Assembly: GCF_003999195.1 (NCBI RefSeq)
Contig: NZ_RJVR01000351.1
Location: forward strand, 1-47,130
Reading direction: 5' to 3'
Origin: Streptomyces soli
GTDB lineage: Bacteria; Actinomycetota; Actinomycetes; Streptomycetales; Streptomycetaceae
DNA length: 47,130 nucleotides
The notes under the pieces were generated by a model, which saw only the letters and a program-made list of their open reading frames with translations, was not told the DNA's origin and searched no databases. The position numbers and the translations under genes were made by a program. Numbering within the stretch: position 1 is the stretch's first letter; every line of letters starts with the position of its first letter. Shown here piece after piece: positions 9,073-17,799 of this stretch.

Positions 9073-10736
9073 CGGGGATCCTCCTTGCCGGCCGGTGCCC
9101 CGGCCGGGATGTGCGGGGCGGCCTCGGTGCCGGGGCCCGGGACGGCATCCGCCGCGTCCGCGGCGGCGGGGGGTGCGTGGTCGGCGAGCACCTGGAGCAG
9201 CGTGCTCTCGCCGACCTGGTCACCGGTCAGTTCACCGGCGACCGCGCCGCCGCGCAGCACCACGATCCGGTCGGAGCCCTCCACCAGTTCCTCGATGTCG
9301 GAGGAGATCAGCAGGACGGCGAGTCCTTCCTGGGCGAGCTCGTCGATCAGCGCTTGCACTTCCGCCTTGGCGCCGACGTCGATGCCGCGGGTGGGTTCGT
9401 CCAGCAGGAGCACCTTGGGCTCCAGGCACAGCCAGCGCGCCAGCAGCACCTTCTGCTGGTTCCCGCCGGAGAGTTCTCCGACCTGCTGCTCCGGGCTGGA
9501 GGCCTTGATCCGCAGGCGCTTCATGAAAATGTCGACGATGCGGTCCTGTCGCCGGCGCGAGACGATCCCGGCCCGCGACAGCCGGGGCATCGCGGCGAGC
9601 ACGATGTTCTCGCGGACCGACAGGCCCGGCACGATGCCCTCCGCCTTGCGGTCCTCGGGCAGCAGGCTGATCCCCGCCCGGATGGCGCGCGCGGAGGTCG
9701 TCCGCCGCATCGGCCGGCCCGCGACGGTGATCTCCCCCGCGTCGAGGGCCAGGGCACCGGCCAGGGCCTTGGCCGTCTCACTGCGCCCTGATCCCAGCAG
9801 GCCGCCGAGGCCGAGCACTTCGCCCGCGTGGAGTTCCAGCCCGACGGCGTCGAGTTGGTGCCTGCGGGTCAGACCGGTGGCGGTGAGGACCGGGGTGCGC
9901 GCCACGTCGTGCCCCTCGTCGCCGAACGCCGTCACTCCGTGCCGCCGGACCTCGGTGACCTCCCGGCCGAGCATCATCGACACCAGCTGCATGCGGTCGA
10001 TGTCGGCCAGGTCGCCGGTGTGGATGTGCCGGCCGTCGCGCAGGACGGTGACCCGGTCGCAGATGCGGTACAGCTCGTCCATGCGGTGGCTGACGTAGAG
10101 GACGGCGATGTTCTGCCGCCGCAGGTCACCGATGACCCGGAAAAGGGTCTCCACCTCGCGGGGCTCCAGCGACGAGGTGGGTTCGTCCATCACCACGACG
10201 CGCGCCTCGACCGACACCGCGCGGGCGAGCGCGACCATCTGCTGTGTTCCGACGCCCAGAGTGTGCAGCGGCCGCCGGGGGTCGACCCGTACACCGAAAC
10301 CGGCCAGCAGTCCGGCCGCCTCCCGGTGCATCCGCGCGAAGTCGATCAGTCCGAGGCGCGAGGTGGGCTCGCGGCCCAGGAAGATGTTGCGGGCCACGCT
10401 CATCAACGGGACGAGGTTGACCTCCTGGTAGATCGTGGAGATGCCCGCCTGCTGCGCCTCGAAGGGCCGGGCGAAGTGCATCTGCCGCCCGGCCAGGAGC
10501 AGTTCGCCGCTGTCCGGCCGGTGGACGCCGGTGAGGACCTTGATCAGGGTGGACTTGCCGGCCCCGTTCTCACCGACGAGGGCGTGGGTCTCCCCCGCGC
10601 GCAGGGTGAACGAGACATCGTCGAGGGCCACCACACCGGGGAACCGCTTGCTGACGCCGCGAGCCTCCAGCACCGCCGGTGCGGTCGCCGGCTCCGGGCC
10701 GGCCGTCGCGGGCGCTGCCGCTTCGGGAGGTGCCAT
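9069..10736 (-). CDS. Sugar ABC transporter ATP-binding protein, double cassette (YtfR-like)
   Basis: A tandem ATPase that energises sugar import at the inner face of the membrane. The first cassette has Walker A GENGAGKST, a signature-region LGVGTQQMVALARAV in place of LSGGQ, and Walker B VVVMDEPTSSL. The second has the usual degenerate P-loop GLLGSGRSETAKAL, signature LSGGNQQKVLLARWLCLEPK and Walker B VLLLDEPTRGID. This asymmetric pattern is standard for CUT2 ATPases of about 500 residues. The ATG at 10736 (555 residues) is preferred because GGAAGG lies about 8 bases upstream; a GTG at 10781 is possible. A Pro/Ala-rich C-terminal tail of about 35 residues is dispensable-looking. It is coupled by an ATGA overlap to the first permease. 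Confidence 0.92.
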   Translation of the reverse strand: MAPPEAAAPATAGPEPATAPAVLEARGVSKRFPGVVALDDVSFTLRAGETHALVGENGAGKSTLIKVLTGVHRPDSGELLLAGRQMHFARPFEAQQAGISTIYQEVNLVPLMSVARNIFLGREPTSRLGLIDFARMHREAAGLLAGFGVRVDPRRPLHTLGVGTQQMVALARAVSVEARVVVMDEPTSSLEPREVETLFRVIGDLRRQNIAVLYVSHRMDELYRICDRVTVLRDGRHIHTGDLADIDRMQLVSMMLGREVTEVRRHGVTAFGDEGHDVARTPVLTATGLTRRHQLDAVGLELHAGEVLGLGGLLGSGRSETAKALAGALALDAGEITVAGRPMRRTTSARAIRAGISLLPEDRKAEGIVPGLSVRENIVLAAMPRLSRAGIVSRRRQDRIVDIFMKRLRIKASSPEQQVGELSGGNQQKVLLARWLCLEPKVLLLDEPTRGIDVGAKAEVQALIDELAQEGLAVLLISSDIEELVEGSDRIVVLRGGAVAGELTGDQVGESTLLQVLADHAPPAAADAADAVPGPGTEAAPHIPAGAPAGKEDPR

Positions 10737-10819
10737 GTCCTGGCCTTCCGCAGATCGTAGGAGTGGTGACCGGGCCGCCACCGGTCGCAGTGCGCCGTGG
10801 CGGCCCGGAGCCGTGCGGG

Positions 10820-11905
10820 TCAGTACGCTCCGGCGACCGACGCCTTGGCGTTGGCCTCGTCGTAGGCGCGGTCGGAGATGATGACGTCCTCGGGGATGGA
10901 CTCGCCGCCGTAGAACTTCTGCGCGGTGGCGAAGGCCAGCGGTCCGAACCGCGGGTTGGACTCGATCACGGCGTTGTACTCGCCGTCCGCGAGCGCCTGG
11001 ACGGCGTTACGGGTGCCGTCGATGGAGACGATCTTGATGTCCTTGCCGGGCTTCTTGCCCGCGCCCTTGATGGCGGTGAGGGCACCCAGGCCCATCTCGT
11101 CGTTCTCGGCGTAGACCGCGGTGATCTCCGGCTTGGACTGGATGAGCTGCTCCATGACCTGCTGGCCCTTGTCCCGCGCGAACTCGCCGGTCTGCTGGGC
11201 GACGATCTCCAGGCCGGGCGCACTGGCCTTGATCTGGTCGACGAAGCCCTTGGTGCGGTCGGTGGTGACGTTGTTGCCGGAGGCGCCCAGCAGGATGGCG
11301 ACCTTGCCCTTGCCGCCGGTGACCTTGATCATCGCGTCGGCGGCCCGCTTGCCCTGCTCCACGAAGTCCGAGCCGAGGAACGCGAGGTAGTCCTTGCACG
11401 CCGTGGCGTTGATCTTCCGGTCGATCGTGAGGACCGGTACATGCTTGTCGGCCGCGGCCTTGAGGGCGGGCTCCAGGCCGTCGGAATTGAGCGGGGCGAC
11501 GATGAGGAACTGCGCCCCCTGGGCGAGCATGTCCTGGATGTCGCTGATCTGCTTGGACAGCTGCGACTGGGCGTTGGTCGTCAGCAGCTTCTTGACCCCG
11601 ATCTTCGCCGCCTCGTCCTTGATGGACTGCGTCTCGGCGATACGGAAGGGGTTCGCCTCCTTCTCCGACTGGGAGAAGCCGACGACCGCGTTCTTCAGGT
11701 CGATCTTCGGGGCCCCGTAGGCGGTCAGGGCGCACCCCGGGCCGGAGCTCGCCTCCGGAGTCTTGGCGACCTGCGCCGCCTGGGAGGAGTCGTCGCCCGC
11801 GTTGTCGGTCGTCTCCGACTTCGCACAACCGGTGGCGGCAAGGGTGACGGCCGCGACGAGGAGTCCGGCGGCGGCGAGTGTGCGGGAACTGCGCGTGCTT
11901 GTCAT
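10820..11905 (-). CDS. Sugar-binding lipoprotein of the ABC importer (YtfQ-like)
   Basis: A 361-residue extracellular solute-binding protein of the ribose/galactofuranose (peripla_BP_4) class. The start at 11905 is set by AAGGAG about 11 bases upstream and by the lipoprotein signal that follows (LLVAAVTLAATGCAKS, lipidated Cys about residue 27); the frame extends further upstream but without signal logic. FSQSEKEANPFRIAETQSIK, then RTKGFVDQI, GQQVMEQLI and AENDEMGLGALTAIKGAGKK follow the order seen in E. coli YtfQ, the galactofuranose-binding protein. It is first in the operon and so most highly expressed, as expected for a binding protein. A furanose ligand is an inference. Confidence 0.9.
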   Translation of the reverse strand: MTSTRSSRTLAAAGLLVAAVTLAATGCAKSETTDNAGDDSSQAAQVAKTPEASSGPGCALTAYGAPKIDLKNAVVGFSQSEKEANPFRIAETQSIKDEAAKIGVKKLLTTNAQSQLSKQISDIQDMLAQGAQFLIVAPLNSDGLEPALKAAADKHVPVLTIDRKINATACKDYLAFLGSDFVEQGKRAADAMIKVTGGKGKVAILLGASGNNVTTDRTKGFVDQIKASAPGLEIVAQQTGEFARDKGQQVMEQLIQSKPEITAVYAENDEMGLGALTAIKGAGKKPGKDIKIVSIDGTRNAVQALADGEYNAVIESNPRFGPLAFATAQKFYGGESIPEDVIISDRAYDEANAKASVAGAY

Positions 11906-12087
11906 GAACAGAACACTCCTTGGCGGACGGGACAGCGCCGCCGTACGGCGTGCGGTCGCGGGCAGTGCGGGAGCGCAACAGGGCCGCCCCGAGCGGGCGC
12001 AGCGTGCGGCTGCGATCGGTGAAAGGGGCTGTGAGCTGTGAAAGGACCCTGACGGCCAGCTCGATGACAGGGTGTCACCAACTGGCT

Positions 12088-12101
12088 TTACAACGTTATA
12101 T
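12088..12101. promoter_or_regulatory. Putative LacI operator at the transporter promoter
   Basis: The sequence TTACAACGTTATAT carries a central AACGTT palindrome at 12092-12097. Read on the minus strand it is ATATAACGTTGTAA, closely matching the site at 12243-12258. It overlaps the -10 region of the minus-strand promoter, so a bound repressor would block the polymerase. Confidence 0.65.
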
Positions 12102-12124
12102 AGGCGCCCCCACGCCGACGGCAA
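12097..12124 (-). promoter_or_regulatory. Promoter of the sugar operon
   Basis: On the minus strand, TTGCCG (12119-12124) is separated by 16 bases from TATATA (12097-12102), a good vegetative promoter for this GC content. It lies about 190 bases upstream of the binding-protein start, and the -10 box abuts the AACGTT operator. Confidence 0.6.
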
Positions 12125-12242
12125 GACCGTCGCCGCCATGTTTCCTGTGCGTGACGCGGCAGAGCGGGCCGGCCGGGAACGAGTGCTGCAGAACCTCTGG
12201 ACAGCCGATTGCTGACGTGCTCTCATTCCGCTGCACGCAGAT

Positions 12243-12258
12243 TTCTAACGTTGCAATC
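12243..12258. promoter_or_regulatory. Putative LacI operator in front of the GH2 gene
   Basis: The sequence TTCTAACGTTGCAATC has its AACGTT core at 12247-12252. It shares TAACGTTG and the flanking AA with the operator in front of the transporter operon. It lies about 150 bases upstream of the plus-strand GH2 start. Two matching sites in one divergent intergenic region suggest common control, possibly by a looped tetramer. Confidence 0.6.
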
Positions 12259-12404
12259 GACCGGCCCCGCCGCGCCGCCTTCCGCCGCGGCGGCCTCGGG
12301 CAGCCCTGCCCGCGGCGGTATGTCAGGCCGGCCCGGCGCACAACCTCACCAGCACGATCGCTCCGCACAGTTCCGGCCCGATCCCCCTGCGCGAGGAACA
12401 GCCC

Positions 12405-15400
12405 ATGACTCGACAGCCCACTCACATCCGACGACTGATCAGGGCGCTGCTGCTCGCCGCCGCCCTGGCACTGCCGATCGGCAGCCTTGGCCCCGTTGCC
12501 TCGGCTGCCGAACCGCCCGCTCCCGCGGCGTCCGACGCCGGCTCCATCGCCCCGGTGCACGGTCTGAAGGGCGAGTACTTCAGCATGTCCGCACCGGGCG
12601 CCCACGATTTCGCGGACCTCGGCGGAGTCTCGCTCGACCCCCAGATCAACTTTCCCGGTCTGGCCGGCACGTTCGAGGAACTGACCGGTCATCAGGAGAA
12701 CGCGACCGCCCGCTGGACCGGCCGGATCGAGGCTCCCACCACTGGCGCCTACACCTTCTACGCCATCGGCGACAACGGCTTCCGGCTGTTCATCGACGGC
12801 GTGCCGGTCATCGACCACTGGGTGGGCGACTGGGACCGGGAGCAGACCAGCGCCGCGGTATCGCTGACCGCCGGGGAGCGGCACGACTTCCGCCTGGAGA
12901 TGTTCCAGGACACCGGCGGCGCGAATATGTACCTGCGCTGGTCCGGCCCGTCCATCGCCAAACAGCTCGTCCCGGAGACGGCGTTCACCCCGCCGGACGG
13001 CTTCCAGATCTATCCGGTCGACCTTTCCGTCCCGCAGGACGGCACGCAGGTGCGGGCTACCTTCGAGAACCGGGTCAGCTCCATCGGCGCGGTCAAGGAC
13101 CACCTGAAGGTGACGGCCGACACGACTCCGATCCCGGTCAAGACGGTGGCCGTCGCCTCCGACGACCCGCGGTCCCTGGTCATCACCTTGTCGGCGCCGA
13201 TCCAGAAGGGCCAGCAGGTCAGGGTGACCTACGACGGCGAGGGCGGCCTGAACGCGGGCACCGACACCGTTCCGCAGCTCATCCGCTCGGCGCAGAACGC
13301 CTCCACCCACCGGCTCACCACCGTATGGGGCGACAAGCTCGACCGTGAGCACCCGCTGCCGGAGTACCCGCGCCCGCAGCAGGTCCGCGACCAGTGGAAG
13401 AACCTCAACGGGCCCTGGCAGTTCGCCGCAGCGGGCGCGAACGAGCAGCCGGTCTTCGGCAAGAACCTCGACGAGAAGATCACCGTACCGTTCCCCGTGG
13501 AGTCGCAGCTCTCCGGGATCGAGCGGCACGAGGACCACATGTTCTACCGCAAGCTCGTCACCGTCCCCAAGAACTGGAAGGTCGGCCACGGCAAGCGGCT
13601 CGAGCTCAACTTCGGCGCCGTCGACTACCAGGCTCGGGTGTGGGTGAACGGGACACAGGTCGCGGAGCACACCGGCGGCTACACCGGGTTCAGCGCCGAC
13701 ATCACCGATGCGCTCAAGAAGACCGGGCCGCAGGAGATCGTGGTCGCCGTCACCGACACCGCGGGCCGCAACCAGCCGCTGGGCAAGCAGTCCAGCGCAC
13801 CGGGCGGCATCTTCTACACCCAGTCGTCGGGCATCTGGCAGACCGTCTGGATGGAGCCGGTCGCAACGACCGCGATCGACACACTGGTCACCACACCCGA
13901 CATCGACACCGGCACCCTCGCCCTGACCGTCAACTCCGCCAACGCCTCCGCCTCCGCCTCCGCCCGCGTCAAGGCCGTCGCCCGCGACGCCAAGGGCAGG
14001 ACCGTCGGCTCCGTCACCGGCCCGGCCAACAGCCCGCTTCGGCTGCCCGTCAGCAACCAGCACCTGTGGTCTCCCGACGACCCGTACCTCTACGACCTCA
14101 AGGTCACACTGACCGACGGCCACTCCACCGACTTCGTCGGCAGCTATTTCGGTATGCGGAAGATCGGGATAGCGAACGTCGGCGGCTACCAGAAACTCGT
14201 CCTCAACGGCAAGCCGATCTTCTCCCTCGCCATGCTGGACCAGGGCTTCTGGCCCGACGGCCTGTACACCGCGCCCAGCGACGAGGCCCTCGCCTTCGAC
14301 CTCGAGGCGCAGAAGAACCTCGGCTTCAACGCCGTGCGCAAGCACATCAAGGTCGAGTCACCCCGCTGGTACTACTACGCCGACAAGCTCGGCCTGCTGG
14401 TGTGGCAGGACTTCGTCTCCGGCGACATCACCAACGAGACCGGGCAGAAGGCCTTCGTCTCCGAGGGCATGCAGGAGGTCCAGCAGCTGCACAACTCGCC
14501 CTCGGTCATCGGCTGGGACGTCTTCAACGAGGGCTGGGGCGAGTGGAACCGCGACGAGACCGGCCGGATCGCCGAGTCCGTCAAGGCGGCCGACCCCTCC
14601 CGTATCGTCAACGCCCAGAGCGGTGTGAACTGCTGCAACTCCAAGGGCGACTCCGGCAAGGGCGACATCATCGACCACCACGACTACGGCAACAACGACG
14701 CACCGTTCCCGGACGAGCACCGGGCGGCGCTGGACGGCGAGCACGGCGGATTCACCCTCCGCACCCCCGGACACATGTGGCCGGGCGCTCCCACGGTGAT
14801 CTACAGCGGTGTGGCCGACAAGGACGCCCTGACCCAGAAGTACGTGGACAACACCAGGACGTTCTATCTCGAAGCCGCCGGCGCCGAGCTGTCCGGCTCG
14901 GTGTACACACAGGTCACCGACCTGGAGAACGAGCTCAACGGCCTGTACACCTACGACCGCCGGGTGCTCAAGGTCGACCCGGTTAAGGTACGCGACATCA
15001 ACCGCCAGGTCATCGCGGCCGGCGCGGCCGCCGGTGAACGGGACAAGCTGCAGGGCGGCGGGTACTGGGCCCTCGACGAGGGCAGCGGCACCACAGCGGC
15101 CGACCAGGGCCCGAACGACCGCCCACTGAAGCTCACCGGGGGCACCACCTGGACCCCGGGTGTCCGCGGCAGCGCGCTGAAGTTCAACGGCCAAGGCCAG
15201 TACGCCCAGACAACCGGGCCGGTCGTCGACACCACCAAGGACTACTCGGTCTCCGCCTGGGTCACGCTCGACTCGCTCCCCGGCAACTACGCCACCGTGG
15301 TCAGCCAGGACGGCCGGCGAACGGAGAACCCGTTCTACCTGCAGTACGGCCAGGGTGCCTTCGCCTTCAGCACACCCGGCGGCAACCGGGCCCGTCTGGT

Positions 15401-15671
15401 GACCAAGCCCGAGCTGGGACGCTGGTACCACCTCGTCGGGGTGCACGACTCCGCGAGCAAGAACATCAAGCTGTACGTGGACGGCCGGCTGGTGGCAACC
15501 AACGCATCCGGGCCGGCCGACGTCAGCACCGGGCCGCTCTCCGTCGGCCGCGCCAAGTTCGCCGGCGCGAACACCGACTACTGGAACGGTGCCGTCGACC
15601 AGGTGCACGCCTATGACAAGGCGCTCACCGCCGAGGAAGTGAGCGCCCTTTACGACACCGAGAAACCGTAG
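12405..15671 (+). CDS. Secreted GH2-family glycosidase with PA14 and LamG domains (candidate beta-galactofuranosidase)
   Basis: This 1088-residue protein has a signal peptide ending around ASAAEP (residue about 35). A PA14 domain (about 50-190; GLKGEYFSMSAPGAHDF, YTFYAIGDNGFRLFIDGVPV, YLRWSGP) may bind sugar. The GH2 core runs from about 310 to 840, with jelly-roll, Ig-like and TIM-barrel parts. The acid/base candidate is Glu709 in VFNEGWGEW; the nucleophile candidate is Glu779 in LDGEHGGF. A LamG-type jelly roll follows (about 875-1085; YWALDEGSGTTAADQGPND to LYDTEKP). GAGGA precedes the ATG by about 8 bases. It diverges from a YtfQRT-YjfF-like importer behind a matching operator. A characterised Streptomyces beta-D-galactofuranosidase belongs to GH2, making that activity attractive; beta-galactosidase, beta-glucuronidase or alpha-arabinosidase remain possible. 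Confidence 0.85.
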   Translation: MTRQPTHIRRLIRALLLAAALALPIGSLGPVASAAEPPAPAASDAGSIAPVHGLKGEYFSMSAPGAHDFADLGGVSLDPQINFPGLAGTFEELTGHQENATARWTGRIEAPTTGAYTFYAIGDNGFRLFIDGVPVIDHWVGDWDREQTSAAVSLTAGERHDFRLEMFQDTGGANMYLRWSGPSIAKQLVPETAFTPPDGFQIYPVDLSVPQDGTQVRATFENRVSSIGAVKDHLKVTADTTPIPVKTVAVASDDPRSLVITLSAPIQKGQQVRVTYDGEGGLNAGTDTVPQLIRSAQNASTHRLTTVWGDKLDREHPLPEYPRPQQVRDQWKNLNGPWQFAAAGANEQPVFGKNLDEKITVPFPVESQLSGIERHEDHMFYRKLVTVPKNWKVGHGKRLELNFGAVDYQARVWVNGTQVAEHTGGYTGFSADITDALKKTGPQEIVVAVTDTAGRNQPLGKQSSAPGGIFYTQSSGIWQTVWMEPVATTAIDTLVTTPDIDTGTLALTVNSANASASASARVKAVARDAKGRTVGSVTGPANSPLRLPVSNQHLWSPDDPYLYDLKVTLTDGHSTDFVGSYFGMRKIGIANVGGYQKLVLNGKPIFSLAMLDQGFWPDGLYTAPSDEALAFDLEAQKNLGFNAVRKHIKVESPRWYYYADKLGLLVWQDFVSGDITNETGQKAFVSEGMQEVQQLHNSPSVIGWDVFNEGWGEWNRDETGRIAESVKAADPSRIVNAQSGVNCCNSKGDSGKGDIIDHHDYGNNDAPFPDEHRAALDGEHGGFTLRTPGHMWPGAPTVIYSGVADKDALTQKYVDNTRTFYLEAAGAELSGSVYTQVTDLENELNGLYTYDRRVLKVDPVKVRDINRQVIAAGAAAGERDKLQGGGYWALDEGSGTTAADQGPNDRPLKLTGGTTWTPGVRGSALKFNGQGQYAQTTGPVVDTTKDYSVSAWVTLDSLPGNYATVVSQDGRRTENPFYLQYGQGAFAFSTPGGNRARLVTKPELGRWYHLVGVHDSASKNIKLYVDGRLVATNASGPADVSTGPLSVGRAKFAGANTDYWNGAVDQVHAYDKALTAEEVSALYDTEKP

Positions 15672-15695
15672 TCGCACGTCGCATCCGTGACACCC

Positions 15696-15741
15696 GGCGA
15701 TCCCCGGTGAGCAGGCTACGTCCCGCTCACCGGGGATCGCC
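15696..15741 (+). terminator. Rho-independent-type terminator after the GH2 gene
   Basis: A perfect 17-base stem (15696-15712 with 15725-15741) and a 12-base loop lie 25 bases after the GH2 stop. This is the only good terminator of that single-gene transcript. Confidence 0.85.
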
Positions 15742-16063
15742 GCGTCCGCATGTCACCGTCCCCGCCGCCCCCATGGGCGGTTCGGACGGAGCCGGCCACC
15801 TCACGGCCGGCGGCGCCCTACCTCTCCCGGTGACCGGCCGGCCGAGGATGAGGGGCGCCGGTCAAGGCTTGATCAGCGGCGTGTAAATTGATCGCGGGAA
15901 TGCGTCGTCGCAGCCGACCCCGGGGTCGCGCTGCACCGGCCGGCTGCCGACACTGCTGCGCGCCCGCCAGAGCCGTGGTTCCTGGCCCACGCGTCCCCCA
16001 CATGCACGCCCTCTTCCTCGTCTGTCCCAAGGTTGCTCCTGCCGAAAACCTCATCCGGCCAGC
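15742..16063. other. Non-coding gap between the sugar island and the IS remnant
   Basis: No reading frame here has plausible start signals or a recognisable motif. The stretch contains short GC-rich inverted repeats (for example around 15793-15812) and then DNA of unclear origin leading up to the end of the transposase fragment. It probably contains the lost outer part of that element. Confidence 0.5.
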
Positions 16064-16408
16064 TCAGGCGGCATGTTGGTACTCGTGGAGGATGCCGCCG
16101 AGTCGTTCCCATCTTCGGACGTCGAGGTGGGTTATCTGCTCCGGATCGTTGATCGGCACCGGCATCGGGTGCAGCGGTCGGGCGTTGGCGATGCCCTGAT
16201 GGGGCCGGCGGGTGTTGTAGAACTCTTCGAACTCCCGTAGTGCGTGGAGCAGGTGCTGCTGGTTCCAGATCAAGGTGCGGTCCAGGAGTTCACGTCGGCA
16301 GGTCTGCACCCACCTTTCCATGATCGAGTTCATGCGCGGCATCCGTACGCCGCTGAGCACGACCTCGATCCCCGCGTCCTTGAGGACGGCTCCGGCGCCG
16401 CTCGTACG
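16064..16408 (-). pseudogene. Truncated transposase, integrase-core C-terminal part
   Basis: The minus strand encodes GIEVVLSGVRMPRMNSIMERW, QTCRRELLDRTLIWNQQHLL, HALREFEEFYNTRRPHQGI and a C-terminal tail ending LGGILHEYQHAA. This is the last third of an rve-type (IS3/IS481-like) transposase, with the Glu of the DDE triad expected near NSIMERW. The frame is cut at about 16408, where an unrelated frame begins on the other strand, so the N-terminal HTH and the first two catalytic Asp are missing. The fragment matches the shorter scrap at 106-214, which has the same orientation. Confidence 0.8.
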
Positions 16409-16536
16409 ATTTTGGAGAGACTACCGATCCGTACCAGCGGTACCTGGCCACCGCGCATGGGCTCGCGGCGAGGTTGGGGGCCCGTCCTGATCAGATCGAG
16501 GCCGGCCTCTTTGCCCGGGTCAAACAAGTACCGTGA
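16405..16536 (+). pseudogene. 3' fragment of an unidentified gene
   Basis: This is an open frame of about 43 codons without a start: DFGETTDPYQRYLATAHGLA, then RPDQIEAGLFARVKQVP and a stop at 16534-16536. Composition and codon bias are those of a real protein C-terminus. It begins exactly where the transposase fragment on the opposite strand ends, so it looks like a gene cut by the insertion or by a later deletion. Family not recognised. Confidence 0.4.
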
Positions 16537-16608
16537 GTCCACGCACTGACAGCCTGGCCGGGACTTGGCAGGCTCGCATAGAAAGGAGGCGGAGGCGAGT
16601 TGCAGGTC

Positions 16609-17448
16609 ATGACTGCGGGCAAGTGGGCAGAGACCGCCGTGACGGACCCGCCAATGGTGACAGTGGGCATCGACCTGGCCGGCTACTCCGGAACGACCGG
16701 GGTCTGCCGCGTCATCTGGGCGGAGCAACCGGCCGTCGAGCTACTCAATGCCAGGAACGACGAAGACCTGCTGGCGGCCATGCGGACCGCCGACAAGACC
16801 GGTCTGGATTCGCCTATCGGCTGGCCGGTGGCATTCACGTCCCTGCTCGCCGCCCACCAGGCTGGCACGAAGCTGCCCGTACGGTCCCGCTACGTGCCGC
16901 ACCCGGGCGGTCGCGACGGGCTGGGCAGGTTCACCCATCGTCTGACCGACGACGTGGCATGGAAGCGCACCGGGGCCGGGAAGCAGCGCCCTCTGTCGGT
17001 CGCTGCTGACAAGCTGGGCATCGTCGCCATGCGAGCGGTGGATCTCCTGGAACGTCTGGCTGAGGTGGGCCCCGCTATTCCCCGAGACGGCTCCGGCTCG
17101 GTCGTCGAGGTCTACCCGGCGTTCGCGCTGATCCAGTGGGGGCTTGCGAGCAAGGTCAGCTATAAGAGCTCCAAGCCTGCCGCTCTTGCTGCGAGGGCCG
17201 AGATCCTTGCCGGCCTCGCCGGCGGCTTGGGCCTCGACCTCAGCGAACGCGTGCGCGACCGGTGCACGCGCAGCGACCATGACCTGGACGCCCTGATATC
17301 GGCGGTCGTCGCACGGGCCGCAGCGTGTGGAATGACCCATTCGCCGACCACGGACGAGGAGCATGCCATGGCCGCGGTCGAGGGCTGGATGCACCTCCCT
17401 CGACGAGACCTTCCGCTCACCGTTGTGCGGGACGGAGTAGTTCCCTGA
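16609..17448 (+). CDS. DUF429 family protein (predicted RNase H-fold nuclease)
   Basis: A protein of about 280 residues. The N-terminal TVGIDLAGYSGTTGVC strand carries the first acidic residue of an RNase H-like fold, TGLDSPIGWP the second conserved acidic motif, and SVVEVYPAFALIQWGL plus HDLDALISAVVARAAACG the rest of the DUF429 signature. Members are predicted nucleases but their substrates are largely unknown. The start is ambiguous: AAAGGAGG at 16582-16589 fits a TTG at 16600, while the following GGAGG-like run fits the ATG at 16609. The gene stands alone between an IS scar and an attachment-site scar and could be cargo of the former integrative element. Confidence 0.8.
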   Translation: MTAGKWAETAVTDPPMVTVGIDLAGYSGTTGVCRVIWAEQPAVELLNARNDEDLLAAMRTADKTGLDSPIGWPVAFTSLLAAHQAGTKLPVRSRYVPHPGGRDGLGRFTHRLTDDVAWKRTGAGKQRPLSVAADKLGIVAMRAVDLLERLAEVGPAIPRDGSGSVVEVYPAFALIQWGLASKVSYKSSKPAALAARAEILAGLAGGLGLDLSERVRDRCTRSDHDLDALISAVVARAAACGMTHSPTTDEEHAMAAVEGWMHLPRRDLPLTVVRDGVVP

Positions 17449-17541
17449 CCCTCCTCGCCAATCCGGCGGGGGATCCGTCCAGGCGGGTCGGGCCGCCCTC
17501 GCCCTGCTCGCGCGATGGCGACAAGCCGCACGGTCAGCTCT

Positions 17542-17576
17542 GGGAAGGCGGAGGATCAAACGCCCACCGCCTTCCC
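17542..17576 (+). terminator. Inverted repeat after the DUF429 gene
   Basis: A 10-base perfect stem (17542-17551 with 17567-17576) with a 15-base loop lies about 95 bases after the DUF429 stop, and is a plausible terminator for that transcript. Confidence 0.6.
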
Positions 17577-17799
17577 GGTGATTCCCGCCTTTCGAGAGAC
17601 GGATCTGAATCTGTCGTCCTGCCGTGGCATGCCAGTTCCATGGAGTCCGTTGCGGAGCGCAGGCGGTGAGCCCGGTGTGAGCCCGGACGCTCCTGGACTT
17701 GGTGGGACCGTTCATTGCGAGTCAGACCTGCTCCCTTTCTGACCTGCACGGACGGGATCAGGGGGGATTACTCGTCATCCCCCGGCACGGAATCCGGGC

